DNA of 64,000 bases from Bradyrhizobium sp. CCBAU 51765 (GTDB lineage: Bacteria; Pseudomonadota; Alphaproteobacteria; Rhizobiales; Xanthobacteraceae): the NCBI RefSeq assembly GCF_015291725.1, contig NZ_CP030038.1, forward strand, positions 4,949,001-5,013,000, read 5' to 3'. How positions within the stretch are numbered: the first letter of the stretch is position 1; each line of letters opens with the position of its first letter. Both the position numbers and the translations under genes were made by a program. The notes below the pieces were generated by a model. The model ran no database searches. It was given only the letters and a program-made list of their open reading frames with translations, and had not been told where the DNA came from. This document shows, piece after piece, positions 25,513 to 34,713 of this stretch.

Positions 25513-26864
25513 GAAGAGGCCACCTCGTTCGCCAACCTGAACCGCAGCGTGAACTCCGCGCCGCCGCCGGGGAGGTTTGCCACCGCAACCATGGCCGCGT
25601 GATCGTCCGCCACCGCGCGCACGATCGAGAGCCCCAGGCCTGCGCCGTCGCTGCGCCGGCGGTCGGCGCGCCAGAAGCGCTGGAAGATCAGCTCGCGCTC
25701 GGCTTCCGCGATGCCCGGGCCGCAATCGCGCACGCGCACCGAACCGTCGTCGCGCACCTCGACCTCGACGCAGGTGTCCTTCGCGGTGAACTTGATGGCG
25801 TTTTCGGCGAGGTTGAAGATCGCACGCTGAAGCATCTCCGAGTTACCGTGGATCCTGACCGGCGCGTCAGTCCCCTTCAGGGCGATGTCCTTGTGCTGCG
25901 CGATCGCGAACGGGGCGATCGAACCGACCACCTCGGCGCAGACCGCGCGCAAATCCGCGGTCTCCCCGGGATCGAGCACCAATGTGTCGAGCTCGGCGAT
26001 CTCCAGCAACTGGGCGACGAGGCGGCTCATGGCCTCGATGTCGGCAAGCAGCGCCTGCCGTGCGGCGCGGTCGTCGAGCGTCTCGATCCGGGTGCGCAGG
26101 ATCGCGAGCGGCGTGCGCAGCTGATGCGCGGCGTCCGCCGTGAACTGCCGCTGCACGCGAAAGCCGCCCTCGAGGCGATCGAGCGCCTGGTTCACGGCGG
26201 TGACCAGCGGCATGATCTCGCGCGGGATCTGCGCCGTCGGCAGGCGGATATCAGTACGCGCCGGACCGATATTGCTGGCCTCCTCCGAGGCCCTCCACAG
26301 CGGCGCAATCGCGCGGCGGAAGATGATGATGTCGGTGGCAAGCAGGACCAGGAGGATCGGGATGGTGATCCACCCCACCCGCCGGAAGAAATTCGAGACG
26401 ATGTCGTCGATGATGACGTCGCGGTGCGCGAGGTCCTCGGCAACCTGGATGCGGAGCGTCTTGCCGGCAATATCGCGGGTGACGCCTGCGCCGGAGATCG
26501 TGTCGGAGAAGCGTGATGCGGCCGCAGCGGCTGAGCGACGGTGCGAGGAGAACAGCAGCCGGCCGTCGGCATCGCGGATGTCGAACTGGTAGCGGCCATA
26601 AGCGTCCGAATAGAGGCCCTTCAGGCTGTCGGGCAGGTTGAAGCTCAACGTGCCGTCCGGCTGCGCGACGATACGCTCCGCCAGCACCTCGGCCTGCGCG
26701 CGCATGGCGTCCCGATGCAGCTGGTCGATCTCGGAATTGAGCAGCCAGAACAGCACCAGAGGCAAGAAGATCGCGACCACCGCGACCGCGACGATGTGCA
26801 GGAACACGATGCGCGAGATCAGCGATTTGAACGTGAGCGATCTGGCATGGCCCCCGGCGGGCAC
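25473..26864 (-). CDS. Sensor histidine kinase (TctE-like)
   Basis: A 463-residue membrane kinase. Helix 1 is IVFLHIVAVAVVAIFLPLVL, then a periplasmic sensor of about 130 residues (2CSK_N-like) and helix 2 WITIPILLVLLATDIIIF, a HAMP-like linker, HisKA with phospho-histidine in DAAHQLRTPLAILRTRIE, and HATPase with NLAENAIKF, RDCGPGIAEAER and GAGLGLSIVRAV. The final residues (SSPSPGGQGIASEL) come from a palindromic repeat, so the natural C terminus has been replaced. A GTG one base after the regulator's stop, with GGAG upstream, is the start. Partner of the next regulator; the two face the TRAP permease genes, resembling TctDE control of organic-acid uptake. Confidence 0.9.
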   Translation of the reverse strand: MPAGGHARSLTFKSLISRIVFLHIVAVAVVAIFLPLVLFWLLNSEIDQLHRDAMRAQAEVLAERIVAQPDGTLSFNLPDSLKGLYSDAYGRYQFDIRDADGRLLFSSHRRSAAAAASRFSDTISGAGVTRDIAGKTLRIQVAEDLAHRDVIIDDIVSNFFRRVGWITIPILLVLLATDIIIFRRAIAPLWRASEEASNIGPARTDIRLPTAQIPREIMPLVTAVNQALDRLEGGFRVQRQFTADAAHQLRTPLAILRTRIETLDDRAARQALLADIEAMSRLVAQLLEIAELDTLVLDPGETADLRAVCAEVVGSIAPFAIAQHKDIALKGTDAPVRIHGNSEMLQRAIFNLAENAIKFTAKDTCVEVEVRDDGSVRVRDCGPGIAEAERELIFQRFWRADRRRSDGAGLGLSIVRAVADDHAAMVAVANLPGGGAEFTLRFRLANEVASSPSPGGQGIASEL

Positions 26865-26865
26865 G

Positions 26866-27540
26866 TTATTTCTCCGCGGTCATGAGATAGCCGACGCCCC
26901 GGATGGTGTGGATCACCACCCTGGCGCCGTGTTCGGCCAGCTGCTTGCGCAGCCGCGAGACGTAGACTTCTACCGCGTTGGAGGCGACCTCGCCTTCGAG
27001 CCCGAAGATGTGGTCCTCGACGTTCTTCTTCGGCACCACCCGCCCCTGTCGGCGCAGCAGGATCTCGAGCACCGAGCTCTCGCGCGCGGAGATGATCCGC
27101 GGCTGGTCGTCGATGAAGATCTGGCGGCTCTCGGTGTCGTAGACGAGATTGGCGAGACTGAGCGAGCGGCCCAGCAGCTGGCCGGGCCGGCGCAGGATGG
27201 CCTCCAGCCGCGCCACCAGCTCCTCCATCGCAAACGGCTTTGCGAGATAGTCGTCGGCGCCGCTGCGCAGGCCGGTCACGCGGTCCTGCAACCCGCCGCG
27301 GGCTGTCAGCACCAGGACCGGCAGCGGCTCCATCTGCCGGCGCAGCTCGCGCAGCACCGACAGGCCGTCGTCGTCGGGCAGGCCGAGGTCGAGGATCATT
27401 GCGGCATAGTTGACGCTGCTCACCGCCTCGCGCGCCTCGGCCGCGCTGCCGACGATGTCGCTCTCATAGCCGGCTGCAGCCAGCCCGGCAGCAACGAGCC
27501 GTGACAGCTCGGCATTGTCCTCGACGATCAGAAGGCGCAT
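26866..27540 (-). CDS. OmpR-family response regulator (TctD-like)
   Basis: A 224-residue DNA-binding response regulator. Receiver domain: MRLLIVEDNAE (acidic pair), phospho-aspartate in AAMILDLGLPDDDG, threonine in VLVLTARGG and lysine in DYLAKPFAMEEL. C-terminal winged helix: PRIISARESSVLEILLRRQG and VEVYVSRLRKQLAEHGARVV, ending IHTIRGVGYLM. All phosphorylation residues are intact. First gene of the operon, with the kinase starting one base after its stop. Likely target is the neighbouring TRAP transport operon, by analogy with TctD. The 200 bases upstream (27541-27743) have no gene. Confidence 0.93.
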   Translation of the reverse strand: MRLLIVEDNAELSRLVAAGLAAAGYESDIVGSAAEAREAVSSVNYAAMILDLGLPDDDGLSVLRELRRQMEPLPVLVLTARGGLQDRVTGLRSGADDYLAKPFAMEELVARLEAILRRPGQLLGRSLSLANLVYDTESRQIFIDDQPRIISARESSVLEILLRRQGRVVPKKNVEDHIFGLEGEVASNAVEVYVSRLRKQLAEHGARVVIHTIRGVGYLMTAEK

Positions 27541-27743
27541 CGATATTCCGGTGTCACGGCACGGCTCGCGCCGAAATCTTCGCCGCTCTTTTCCAGCATT
27601 CCGGACGGCTGGGCCAGCGAAAAAATGCGCAATGAGCCGATCGCCGCGATGTCAGGCTCGTGTAAGCCGATCGGACCCGCCCTCACGAGGCCTGGAACGG
27701 CGGGCCGGCATCCGGCCGCTGGCTCGAATACTCCCTGCTCGAT

Positions 27744-30700
27744 CTAGGTGTCGCCTTCGACGCGCGCAAACGGATTGCCGTAAACGGAATAGGCCAGCCA
27801 GGTCAGTTCCTTCCGGCTTTTGGCGGCCTCACGAGCCGTTCGGACCGCTTCCACCAGCACGTTTCCGTCCTTGAGCGAGCGATAGAACGCCTCGGCAAAA
27901 GTGTAGGCGAGCTTGTCGTCCACCGACCAGAGCGCTCCGACCAGCGCGCCCGCGCCGAGTTCGGAATACGGCCGCAGGAATGCATCGACAAAACCGGCGA
28001 CACCTCCGCCGATACCGCGCCCCGAGCGCCCGGTCTGGCAGGCATTGATGAAAATGGTTGGCCTCGGTCCGCTTTCCGCGAAGCGGGCAAAAGCCTTGAC
28101 CTGATCCGCCGATAGCGAATCCTGCGCAAAGCCGCCGTCCACCGTGGAGCCCGTCATCAACAGGTCGGCCGTCATGACCGCCCGCTGCGCCGCCTCGCCG
28201 TGGCAGGCAAAGTGCAGAACGTCGCACTCCCTTGCATCGTGCTGGAGGAAGTCCGTCACCGAGATGCTGTCGGCCGGGACCTCGCGGGGATGGCCGAACA
28301 GCTTGGCCAGCATCTCGCGTTCGGCACCGGCGCCTTCGAGCTGCAGGGCGGGATCGAGATAGGCCGGGATCACATAGTTGACGCGATCGCTGCGCATCGC
28401 AAGGTTCGGACCGGGCCATGGCGTGCTGTGCAGCCAGCGGACCAGCCCCCATTCGGCGAGGAATCCCTTGCCGGCCCGTCCGGACTTCCGATCATTGATG
28501 TACAGCAGCTCCCAGGGAATGAACGGCTCCTCCGAGATGACCTGGATCGCGCGGATCGCCTCGCGATGGGTCCACAACGCCTCGCGGACCTTGTCCGGCA
28601 ACAACTCGTTCGCCATGACAATTCCGTTTGCCTGGAGGCGCGCCAGGAACTGGTCATACAACCGGTTGGTCGCGAGCCAGGACGTCTCGATGCCCTTGAA
28701 TATCTCCGCAACGTAGACGTCGCGGGAGAACCCCCCGGGAAGGGTGCGCGATTCCGAAACTGCGATGTTGGGGTCGACGCAGGCAAGGTCGAAGCGCAGC
28801 GTCACCTTGCCGCTCTCCACGATCTCGTAGATCCTCAGCACCGCCGGCTCGTTCGGGCGTGCCGCCATGGCCAGCCCGACCTGGCTCCGGCGCAAGGTCT
28901 TGCTGTCTGCATCGACGAATACGGGAGCTAGGGTGAAGGACGCCAGAATGCGCGGACCCTGCCGCGCTTCGACGAGGATGTCCGCTGCGCCCTCTGCGGT
29001 ACCTTCCACGACGAACCGCAGCGCCTCCGCCCGTCGTTCCCGCGGCGTGTCGATCTCTGCGCTGGATTCGCCGAGGACCCGGCAGTTCCTGCGCGCGATG
29101 ACTTCAACAACGATGGCGCGGGACGCGTCGACGTTGACCGGAGTATCCGAGGCGCTGGACGTTTGTGTTTCCGCAGCCTGGATCCTCTCGCGCGAAACCG
29201 TGACGAACAACGGGACCGGCTTCCTGGGCGGCGGATGAGACTCGATCTCTGCCGCAAAATAGCAGGCAGCGGTTCTTGGATCAGGTGAAGGTGCCAAGGG
29301 CGCCATCTCGGCCGCGACAGACGCCTGGCTCGGCACGGGCGATACAGCCGCAGGAGCCGCACGTGTTGGCACTCGTCGCAGCGTCGTTGTGTCCGACATC
29401 GAGTCGGCTTCGAGGCTCTCCAGATGGGGAGAGGGCAGAACCGCCCCCAGCGAGTGGTCACCGCGGGGCGCGGCTCTCCGCGTCGCCCGGCGCGATCCTG
29501 TCCGCTGCAGGTCAAATTGCTCGCCGAGGCGAGCTGCGCCAACACCCAGCCATTCACTCAATTTCAACGGAACGACATCCGTCGCAAAGTAAGTGGTGTG
29601 AAATACGTCGTCCGTATTGCCGAAGGCAAAGGTCGCGTCGCTGGCGAGGCGCGAGCCGCGGGTCCCGAACGAGGTCATCGACGAGGTATCCACCACCAGA
29701 TCGTTGTCGAGCCGGAACAGGCGATTTGTCACGCGATCGGCAATGAACTCGGCGAACTCCCTCGTCACCCCCTTGCTGGGTTCGACCTGCGCGACGAAAT
29801 TCGACGTGATCGCATAATAGGTCGCGAGCTTGTCGAGAGGACCGGCCGCCCCGTTCAACTCCCTGACGAGATCACTCGTGGGCCGCATCGCGGCAAGTCC
29901 GGGCACTCTCTGCTCGTCGATGGCGACTTCCGAAAACGCCTGGACGAAGCGACCGACAGTCTTGATCCCCTGCGCCACGATGGGGCTCAACGCAGCCCCG
30001 CCCGCCAAGTATGAAATCGCACGGACGCCGGCCATGATCCCGTTGGTGTAGAGATCGATCATCGCCGCCCAGTTCTCGGGCTCGGCAAGATGCGTCCCGG
30101 CGTTCGTGCAGCCGACAAAGATGGCCTTGCCGAGCCGGATGTCCGGTCGTTGCTCCGCAAGCCGGTTTTCCACCACGCGATAGACAAGCCCGCCGCGGCT
30201 GTGGACGACCGCGTCGATCGACGACCCCTCCGGGATTCCCAGCGCCTGCAACGCCGCAACGAGAGCGGCTGCATTCTGGCCCGGCGTTGCGGTCAGCGTC
30301 TTGTGGTCGAAGCCGAGCACGGCGTCGTAGTGCTGGCTGGCCCTCGAAAGAAATGCCTGCCCGCTTTCGGAAGCGGCAAGCTGCGCGAAGCCAGCCGCGG
30401 TCGATGAGAACGTGCCGTGCACCATGAGCAGGATCTTGAGCGGGCGATCTTGCGGCAAGGAAGGCCGCTCGGATCGCGACGGGATCCAGGCTGACGGATC
30501 GAGCCCGGTCATCGTCACGATCCCCTCCTCCCGGTCTCCCTCGAGATAATCGGTCGCCGCATCGATGGCCGTTCTGGCGACGAACTTCAGCACATAGGCG
30601 CGGACCGGATCGATCAACTTGTCGGAGACCCAGTCGAGAACAGGGCCACGCCTGCCACGTGCCGTGGAGCGGGTGCCGCTCGTTTCGGCCGTCAACGGGA

Positions 30701-31079
30701 ACACCAGGACTTGCCTGCCGCCGCGCTGACGCGATGGACGGGCAACCTGCTGCGGGTAGCTCCAGGCATAGACGCCACCTGCGCCTTCGATCAGCACCAT
30801 CGCCCGTTCGGACGGGCCGACCTCGACCTCGATCTGCGTCGGCGTCTGCGCGTCCCGTCGCAGGGCGCGCGTGCCGGGGCGCGTCGGCGCCATTTCAACT
30901 TCGGCCGCGATCGTGAAGTCGGACGCCGACAGCGCCCTCTTGAGGTCATCTGTGCCCCTCGTCTGACTGGCGGTCGCGCGGCGCAATCCCCGGCGGGAAG
31001 CGCCGTCCTGAACCACCCTGACCTCGACATCGTCGGGACTTTGAACCACGATCCCGCTTGCTATCTCGATTGCAGCCAT
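27744..31079 (-). CDS. Lipase-like alpha/beta hydrolase fused to CHAT protease, 1,111 residues
   Basis: Third gene of the CHAT operon. Residues 1-200 have no recognised domain. Residues 205-520 form a lipase/esterase-like alpha/beta hydrolase: oxyanion LLMVHGTFSS (His221), nucleophile Ser294 in IDAVVHSRGGLVYR, likely acid Asp459/460 in RLDNDLVVD and His494 in DDVFHTTYF. A Ser/Ala/Pro linker (550-610) and a beta-rich region (620-790) follow. The C-terminal 300 residues are a CHAT (caspase-like) protease with His960 in VLHFACHG and Cys1014 in IFINACQTGRSG. Both active sites look complete, so two hydrolytic activities are expected in one polypeptide. GGGGGAAGGAC precedes the ATG. No signal peptide. 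Cytoplasmic or membrane-associated through the preceding gene product. Substrate unknown. Confidence 0.85.
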   Translation of the reverse strand: MAAIEIASGIVVQSPDDVEVRVVQDGASRRGLRRATASQTRGTDDLKRALSASDFTIAAEVEMAPTRPGTRALRRDAQTPTQIEVEVGPSERAMVLIEGAGGVYAWSYPQQVARPSRQRGGRQVLVFPLTAETSGTRSTARGRRGPVLDWVSDKLIDPVRAYVLKFVARTAIDAATDYLEGDREEGIVTMTGLDPSAWIPSRSERPSLPQDRPLKILLMVHGTFSSTAAGFAQLAASESGQAFLSRASQHYDAVLGFDHKTLTATPGQNAAALVAALQALGIPEGSSIDAVVHSRGGLVYRVVENRLAEQRPDIRLGKAIFVGCTNAGTHLAEPENWAAMIDLYTNGIMAGVRAISYLAGGAALSPIVAQGIKTVGRFVQAFSEVAIDEQRVPGLAAMRPTSDLVRELNGAAGPLDKLATYYAITSNFVAQVEPSKGVTREFAEFIADRVTNRLFRLDNDLVVDTSSMTSFGTRGSRLASDATFAFGNTDDVFHTTYFATDVVPLKLSEWLGVGAARLGEQFDLQRTGSRRATRRAAPRGDHSLGAVLPSPHLESLEADSMSDTTTLRRVPTRAAPAAVSPVPSQASVAAEMAPLAPSPDPRTAACYFAAEIESHPPPRKPVPLFVTVSRERIQAAETQTSSASDTPVNVDASRAIVVEVIARRNCRVLGESSAEIDTPRERRAEALRFVVEGTAEGAADILVEARQGPRILASFTLAPVFVDADSKTLRRSQVGLAMAARPNEPAVLRIYEIVESGKVTLRFDLACVDPNIAVSESRTLPGGFSRDVYVAEIFKGIETSWLATNRLYDQFLARLQANGIVMANELLPDKVREALWTHREAIRAIQVISEEPFIPWELLYINDRKSGRAGKGFLAEWGLVRWLHSTPWPGPNLAMRSDRVNYVIPAYLDPALQLEGAGAEREMLAKLFGHPREVPADSISVTDFLQHDARECDVLHFACHGEAAQRAVMTADLLMTGSTVDGGFAQDSLSADQVKAFARFAESGPRPTIFINACQTGRSGRGIGGGVAGFVDAFLRPYSELGAGALVGALWSVDDKLAYTFAEAFYRSLKDGNVLVEAVRTAREAAKSRKELTWLAYSVYGNPFARVEGDT

Positions 31080-31164
31080 GTCCTTCCCCCTGTGCAGATG
31101 CGTTCTTCGTTACGTCCTTCCATGCCACGGGGCGCACGTCGCGCGCCCTTCCGACAGCGCGAGG

Positions 31165-32784
31165 TCAAGGCTTGACAGTCGACTGCGACGCAGGCGCGGC
31201 CCAGCCGAGCAGATTGCCATCGAGCGCCGACGACTTCCGGATCATCTTGTTGGATTCGATGTAGGCTTCCGCCGTCGAGGGCACGAGATATCCGACCACG
31301 AAGCCGAGAATTCCGAAGGACGCGACGATGCCGGCGTACCACGACAACGGGATGGTCGGCATTTCCAGACCATAGGCCCTGGTCACCAATACGAAGCTGA
31401 CGAGAAGGCTGAACATCAGCGACGCCATGACCACCGCATGGGCCGCGCCGTCCTTCAGTCTCGCCTCGTGATAATCCAGCCGATCCGCCCTCAGCCGCAC
31501 GTCGAGAAGAATGCTCAGGACCAGCGTGTTGACCAGGAAGATCAGGGAGAACAGCGAGCTCGCCGCAAACGGATGATTCTTCGCCAGCCAGCCTTCAGCG
31601 ATCGGAATCGTGCTGTAGGTCAACCATAGTATGAAATTGCCCGCCAGATACGAGCACGCCCCAAAGACCACGTAAGAGCTCCAGGGCAACGCGTACAGCG
31701 AGGGGCGCGCGAAATTCGTCGCGGCCTTCGGATAGATCGCAAAGAAAATCGAGACCGTCAGCGCCACCGCGTGTGCCAGGGACGAGAGGCCTCCGGCCAG
31801 CGAACCAACCGCAAACTTCCTCGGCAGGTCGAGGAAGAACAGCGGCGCGACAGAGACCGCGAAGTCGAGGACGAAGATCGTCACCAGGGGTGCAAACGGC
31901 AATGGCTGGGGCAGAACGGTCTGATACCCGAAGCTGGATATCAGCTCCGTCCGGGAATCGCGCCTGTCGACGACCGACAAGGTCGCCTCGGCCAGACGAC
32001 GCTGGTATGCGACCCGCAAATCCTCACACTCTTCCGCGATGAAGTCGGAGATCTCGAGCACCAGCTCCCGCGCGTCGACATCCGACACCATGATGTCTTC
32101 CGTCAGCAGGAGGGCCCGCGCCGACCGTCGCAGCATTCGCCGATACTGCCTCTCCAGCTCGTCAAACGCGGCTTTCCGCGCGCGGAAGAACTTCTCGAAG
32201 CGCGGGTTGCCGCGCAGTTCGACGAAACTGGTGTGAAGCGACGCAACCTGCATGATCATGGCCGTCGCGCCGACGGCAAGCACTTCGTCATCCTGATTGA
32301 GCGCTTTCTCGATCAGCCTCGCGGGAACGCCATATCCTTCGAGCTCGCGCTGCAACTCCGGCTTTGCCCGCTCCGTCACCCGGATGGGCGAACGCGCGAT
32401 GGCCACGATGACGGTCTCCACGGCCTGCGGGTAGCGCGCCAGCGTCTGCATCATGGTTCTCAGAAGCCCGATCACCCGAGATAGAATCGGCAGGTGCGGC
32501 GCCAGCACCATGAATGCGATCGTCGCCGGTACGGAAACGAGCAGGCCGGCGCCGCGTCCGGGATAGAGTTGATTGGTCAGCCAGCGGATTTGGATGACCA
32601 TGAACACGTAGAAGACCACGGCGATCGTGACGTAGGCGAGGACCGCGAAATAATAGCGGTCGCGCATCACGGCATAGCGGATCTCCACGGTTTCGAAAGG
32701 AGCGTGAAAGTCGATCGCGCTGACGATGCAGATCGCGATCGCACCGAGGCCGAGAGCAACGACGGACGGGTCAAAGCCGTACAT
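31165..32784 (-). CDS. Polytopic membrane protein of the CHAT operon, unknown function
   Basis: A 539-residue inner-membrane protein with about nine helices in two groups: three near the N terminus (VALGLGAIAICIVSAIDF, YFAVLAYVTIAVVFYVFMVI, LLVSVPATIAFMVLA), a central soluble domain of roughly 230 residues that is helical and charged (FEKFFRARKAAFDELERQYR), then six more (FAPLVTIFVLDFAVSVAPLF through WYAGIVASFGILGFVVGYLV). No known transporter or channel signature is recognised. The ATG at 32784 is 13 bases after the first CHAT gene's stop, and the fusion gene starts 85 bases downstream, so the three are co-transcribed. A plausible role is a membrane sensor, anchor or pore under control of the CHAT proteases; that is inference. 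Confidence 0.75.
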   Translation of the reverse strand: MYGFDPSVVALGLGAIAICIVSAIDFHAPFETVEIRYAVMRDRYYFAVLAYVTIAVVFYVFMVIQIRWLTNQLYPGRGAGLLVSVPATIAFMVLAPHLPILSRVIGLLRTMMQTLARYPQAVETVIVAIARSPIRVTERAKPELQRELEGYGVPARLIEKALNQDDEVLAVGATAMIMQVASLHTSFVELRGNPRFEKFFRARKAAFDELERQYRRMLRRSARALLLTEDIMVSDVDARELVLEISDFIAEECEDLRVAYQRRLAEATLSVVDRRDSRTELISSFGYQTVLPQPLPFAPLVTIFVLDFAVSVAPLFFLDLPRKFAVGSLAGGLSSLAHAVALTVSIFFAIYPKAATNFARPSLYALPWSSYVVFGACSYLAGNFILWLTYSTIPIAEGWLAKNHPFAASSLFSLIFLVNTLVLSILLDVRLRADRLDYHEARLKDGAAHAVVMASLMFSLLVSFVLVTRAYGLEMPTIPLSWYAGIVASFGILGFVVGYLVPSTAEAYIESNKMIRKSSALDGNLLGWAAPASQSTVKP

Positions 32785-32797
32785 TGATGAACATCCG

Positions 32798-34024
32798 CTA
32801 GGGTCCAGCCCGGTCCACGAAAATTTCACCGTCGAGGCCGCGCATGTAGAGAACCGGAGAAATCCATTCGGCGAAGTGGCGCGCCTTCAATTCGGCCCTC
32901 GTATGCGCCAGGGCGGCCTGAATCGATACGTTGTCGGCGAGATACGTGTAGAACGTATCGGCGAACGCGAGCCCCATGTTGTCGCTGATCTCGAACTGCA
33001 TGGCGATCACCGCAGGGACGCCGCCCTGAATGAGCTCGGCAGCGGTGCTCGAGAACAGGGGACCGTCGGATTGCGCCCCGCTGCAGGAGTTCAGAACGAC
33101 GAGGCTCGGCGTTTGGCCGGGCTGGGTAAGGAACACTTTCAACGTGTCGGCATACAGCCGAGTCCCGCTCGATCCGCCCTCTTCCTGCACCACGATGAAG
33201 CCCATCTGCCGATCCGGATCGTGTCCGCCGTGACCGATGAAGTGAAACAGATCCCACCGTTTGCCATCATCTCCCCTCAGGAAGCGACGGTTGAGATCGC
33301 GCGCCTTTGCCGAAGGAATCCAGGACAGCTTCAGTCTCTTGCCGTCGTTCAATTCGTGAAGCGCCCTCTTGATCGCGACCTGCTCGGCGTCGACCTCGAT
33401 CTCATCCAGCGGGAATCCGTTCAGAACCTTGACCCTCGCCGCCATGCCAAGCACCCGTATCGGCCTTGCCGCGCTCATCCGACGTTCTTCGCCATAGTCG
33501 TCGACAGCGCGCGTGAACGGTGTGCTCTGGGAGGTCGTCACATAGATGCGGTTCTTCCTGTCGTACATCGTTTCCCAGGGCACGTAGGCGAGCGCGGGAT
33601 CGCTGACTCGCAGGCGGATCAGGAACGGCTCGTCGTCTCTTCGCGCCGCCTGGAAGCATTCCTGATAGAGTTCGAGGATCTTTCGCTGAAAGATGAAGTC
33701 GAAGAGTTGCGAACCGATTTCCTGGACAATTCGCTCGTCCGATCCCGAAGTCAGAGCTCCGGCAGCATCACGGATGGCGGGTCTTGCTTCATTGCCGCCA
33801 TTTGCCGCGGCCGCATCCGGGTTTCGCGGGCGCAGCGCGGCCTCGGCGCTGCGCGCGGCAGGGCTCTGGAGAATCGCTTCCTGCAGTGGTCTCAGGTTCT
33901 GGCGAAAACTCGGCTTGAGCTTCTCGACCTCGATCTCGCGGCTCGACGAGTTGTATTCCGCAACGATGCGGCAATGGTCTTCGCCACAATCTTCAATGGT
34001 CAGATTGAAAACGACCTTCGCCAC
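32798..34024 (-). CDS. CHAT-domain (caspase-like) protease
   Basis: First gene of the operon; 408 residues from a GTG with GAGGA upstream. The N-terminal 130 residues are a variable region (beta-rich start VVFNLTIEDCGEDHCRIVAE, then a disordered Ala/Arg/Asn stretch). Residues about 135-400 are a CHAT protease: LAYVPWETMYD, catalytic His265 in LFHFIGHGGHD and Cys314 in LVVLNSCSGAQSD, and the core strand VPAVIAMQFEISDN. The dyad is intact. CHAT proteases are clan-CD cysteine peptidases and act in programmed death or immune-type systems (for example with CRISPR gRAMP or gasdermins); whether this one does so is unknown. No TPRs are visible in it. Confidence 0.9.
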   Translation of the reverse strand: MAKVVFNLTIEDCGEDHCRIVAEYNSSSREIEVEKLKPSFRQNLRPLQEAILQSPAARSAEAALRPRNPDAAAANGGNEARPAIRDAAGALTSGSDERIVQEIGSQLFDFIFQRKILELYQECFQAARRDDEPFLIRLRVSDPALAYVPWETMYDRKNRIYVTTSQSTPFTRAVDDYGEERRMSAARPIRVLGMAARVKVLNGFPLDEIEVDAEQVAIKRALHELNDGKRLKLSWIPSAKARDLNRRFLRGDDGKRWDLFHFIGHGGHDPDRQMGFIVVQEEGGSSGTRLYADTLKVFLTQPGQTPSLVVLNSCSGAQSDGPLFSSTAAELIQGGVPAVIAMQFEISDNMGLAFADTFYTYLADNVSIQAALAHTRAELKARHFAEWISPVLYMRGLDGEIFVDRAGP

Positions 34025-34427
34025 GACACAATCCTCAGCCGCGCACTGTCAGCGCAAAAGGCGCCTTGCAAGAAAGTCCCTGGCGGCCAGCAAGGCCCAC
34101 ACGGCATATGGCGGGCGTCGTGCCGCGGCATTCCCGCGCTCCGCACCTGAGAAGCGGTGGCCGCAACCCGTAATTTTGGCAGCCGGCGTTCTGCCGGCCC
34201 AGGACGCACACCCCGAGTTCGGGCGGCCTTTCGTCTTGACCTGCGCGGCCCTGCTCGCAGCGGCGCACCGCACGGCATCGGTCGGCGCAATCAAGGAAAG
34301 CTCGCTAGCTTCCCGGAATTTCTAGCGAATTTCTCTCGACGTGACTGTGAACCGCTTCACACCTCTCGCTTTGGTGATCACTGTGAAGGACCGGCCGCGA
34401 CTCCATCGGCCGGCGCAGCACCGACAG
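34025..34427. other. Intergenic region upstream of the CHAT operon
   Basis: About 400 bases with no supportable gene. It must hold the promoter of the CHAT operon on the minus strand. The right end meets the truncated TRAP permease at about 34428, so a rearrangement breakpoint is expected here. An inverted pair GTGAACCGCTTCAC (34347-34360) is a short dyad that could bind a regulator; nothing else is recognised. Confidence 0.45.
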
Positions 34428-34646
34428 GGTGTGGCGCCGAAGGAGGTCAAGAGTTCAGACATCAACTTGGGCGCAATGCCGTGGATCGGCCTGCAGGCGA
34501 TCATGGTTGCAGTCGGCATTGCATTCCCCATAACGGTGACTGGGCTGCTCGACGCGCCCATGAAAGTGGACCTGGACAAGATCAAGATCGAGATCCCGGA
34601 CATCGCGCTGCCACCGCCACTCGATTTCGGTCAGCCGAAGAATTGA
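34428..34646 (+). pseudogene. C-terminal remnant of a second TRAP large permease (DctM)
   Basis: About 72 residues match the end of DctM proteins and the intact copy at 23.6-25.2 kb. It reads GVAPKEVKSSDI, then PWIGLQAIMVAVGIAFPITV, then the tail KIKIEIPDIALPPPLDFGQP, compared with IKIEVPQIDLPPLDLGPPQK in the intact protein. Everything before GVAP (over 450 residues) is gone and sequence upstream is unrelated. This indicates that a second, divergent dctM gene once stood here and was truncated by rearrangement. Confidence 0.8.
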
Positions 34647-34713
34647 TCCGCGGAACATACGCTTTTGCACGCGGTTGAATCCAGGGCTGGGGATCAGTGC
34701 CTGGAGGAGCCCG

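Noticed and set aside
27744..34024. CHAT operon as part of a CRISPR gRAMP (Craspase) system
   Set aside because: No gRAMP, TPR-CHAT fusion or repeat array anywhere in the window.
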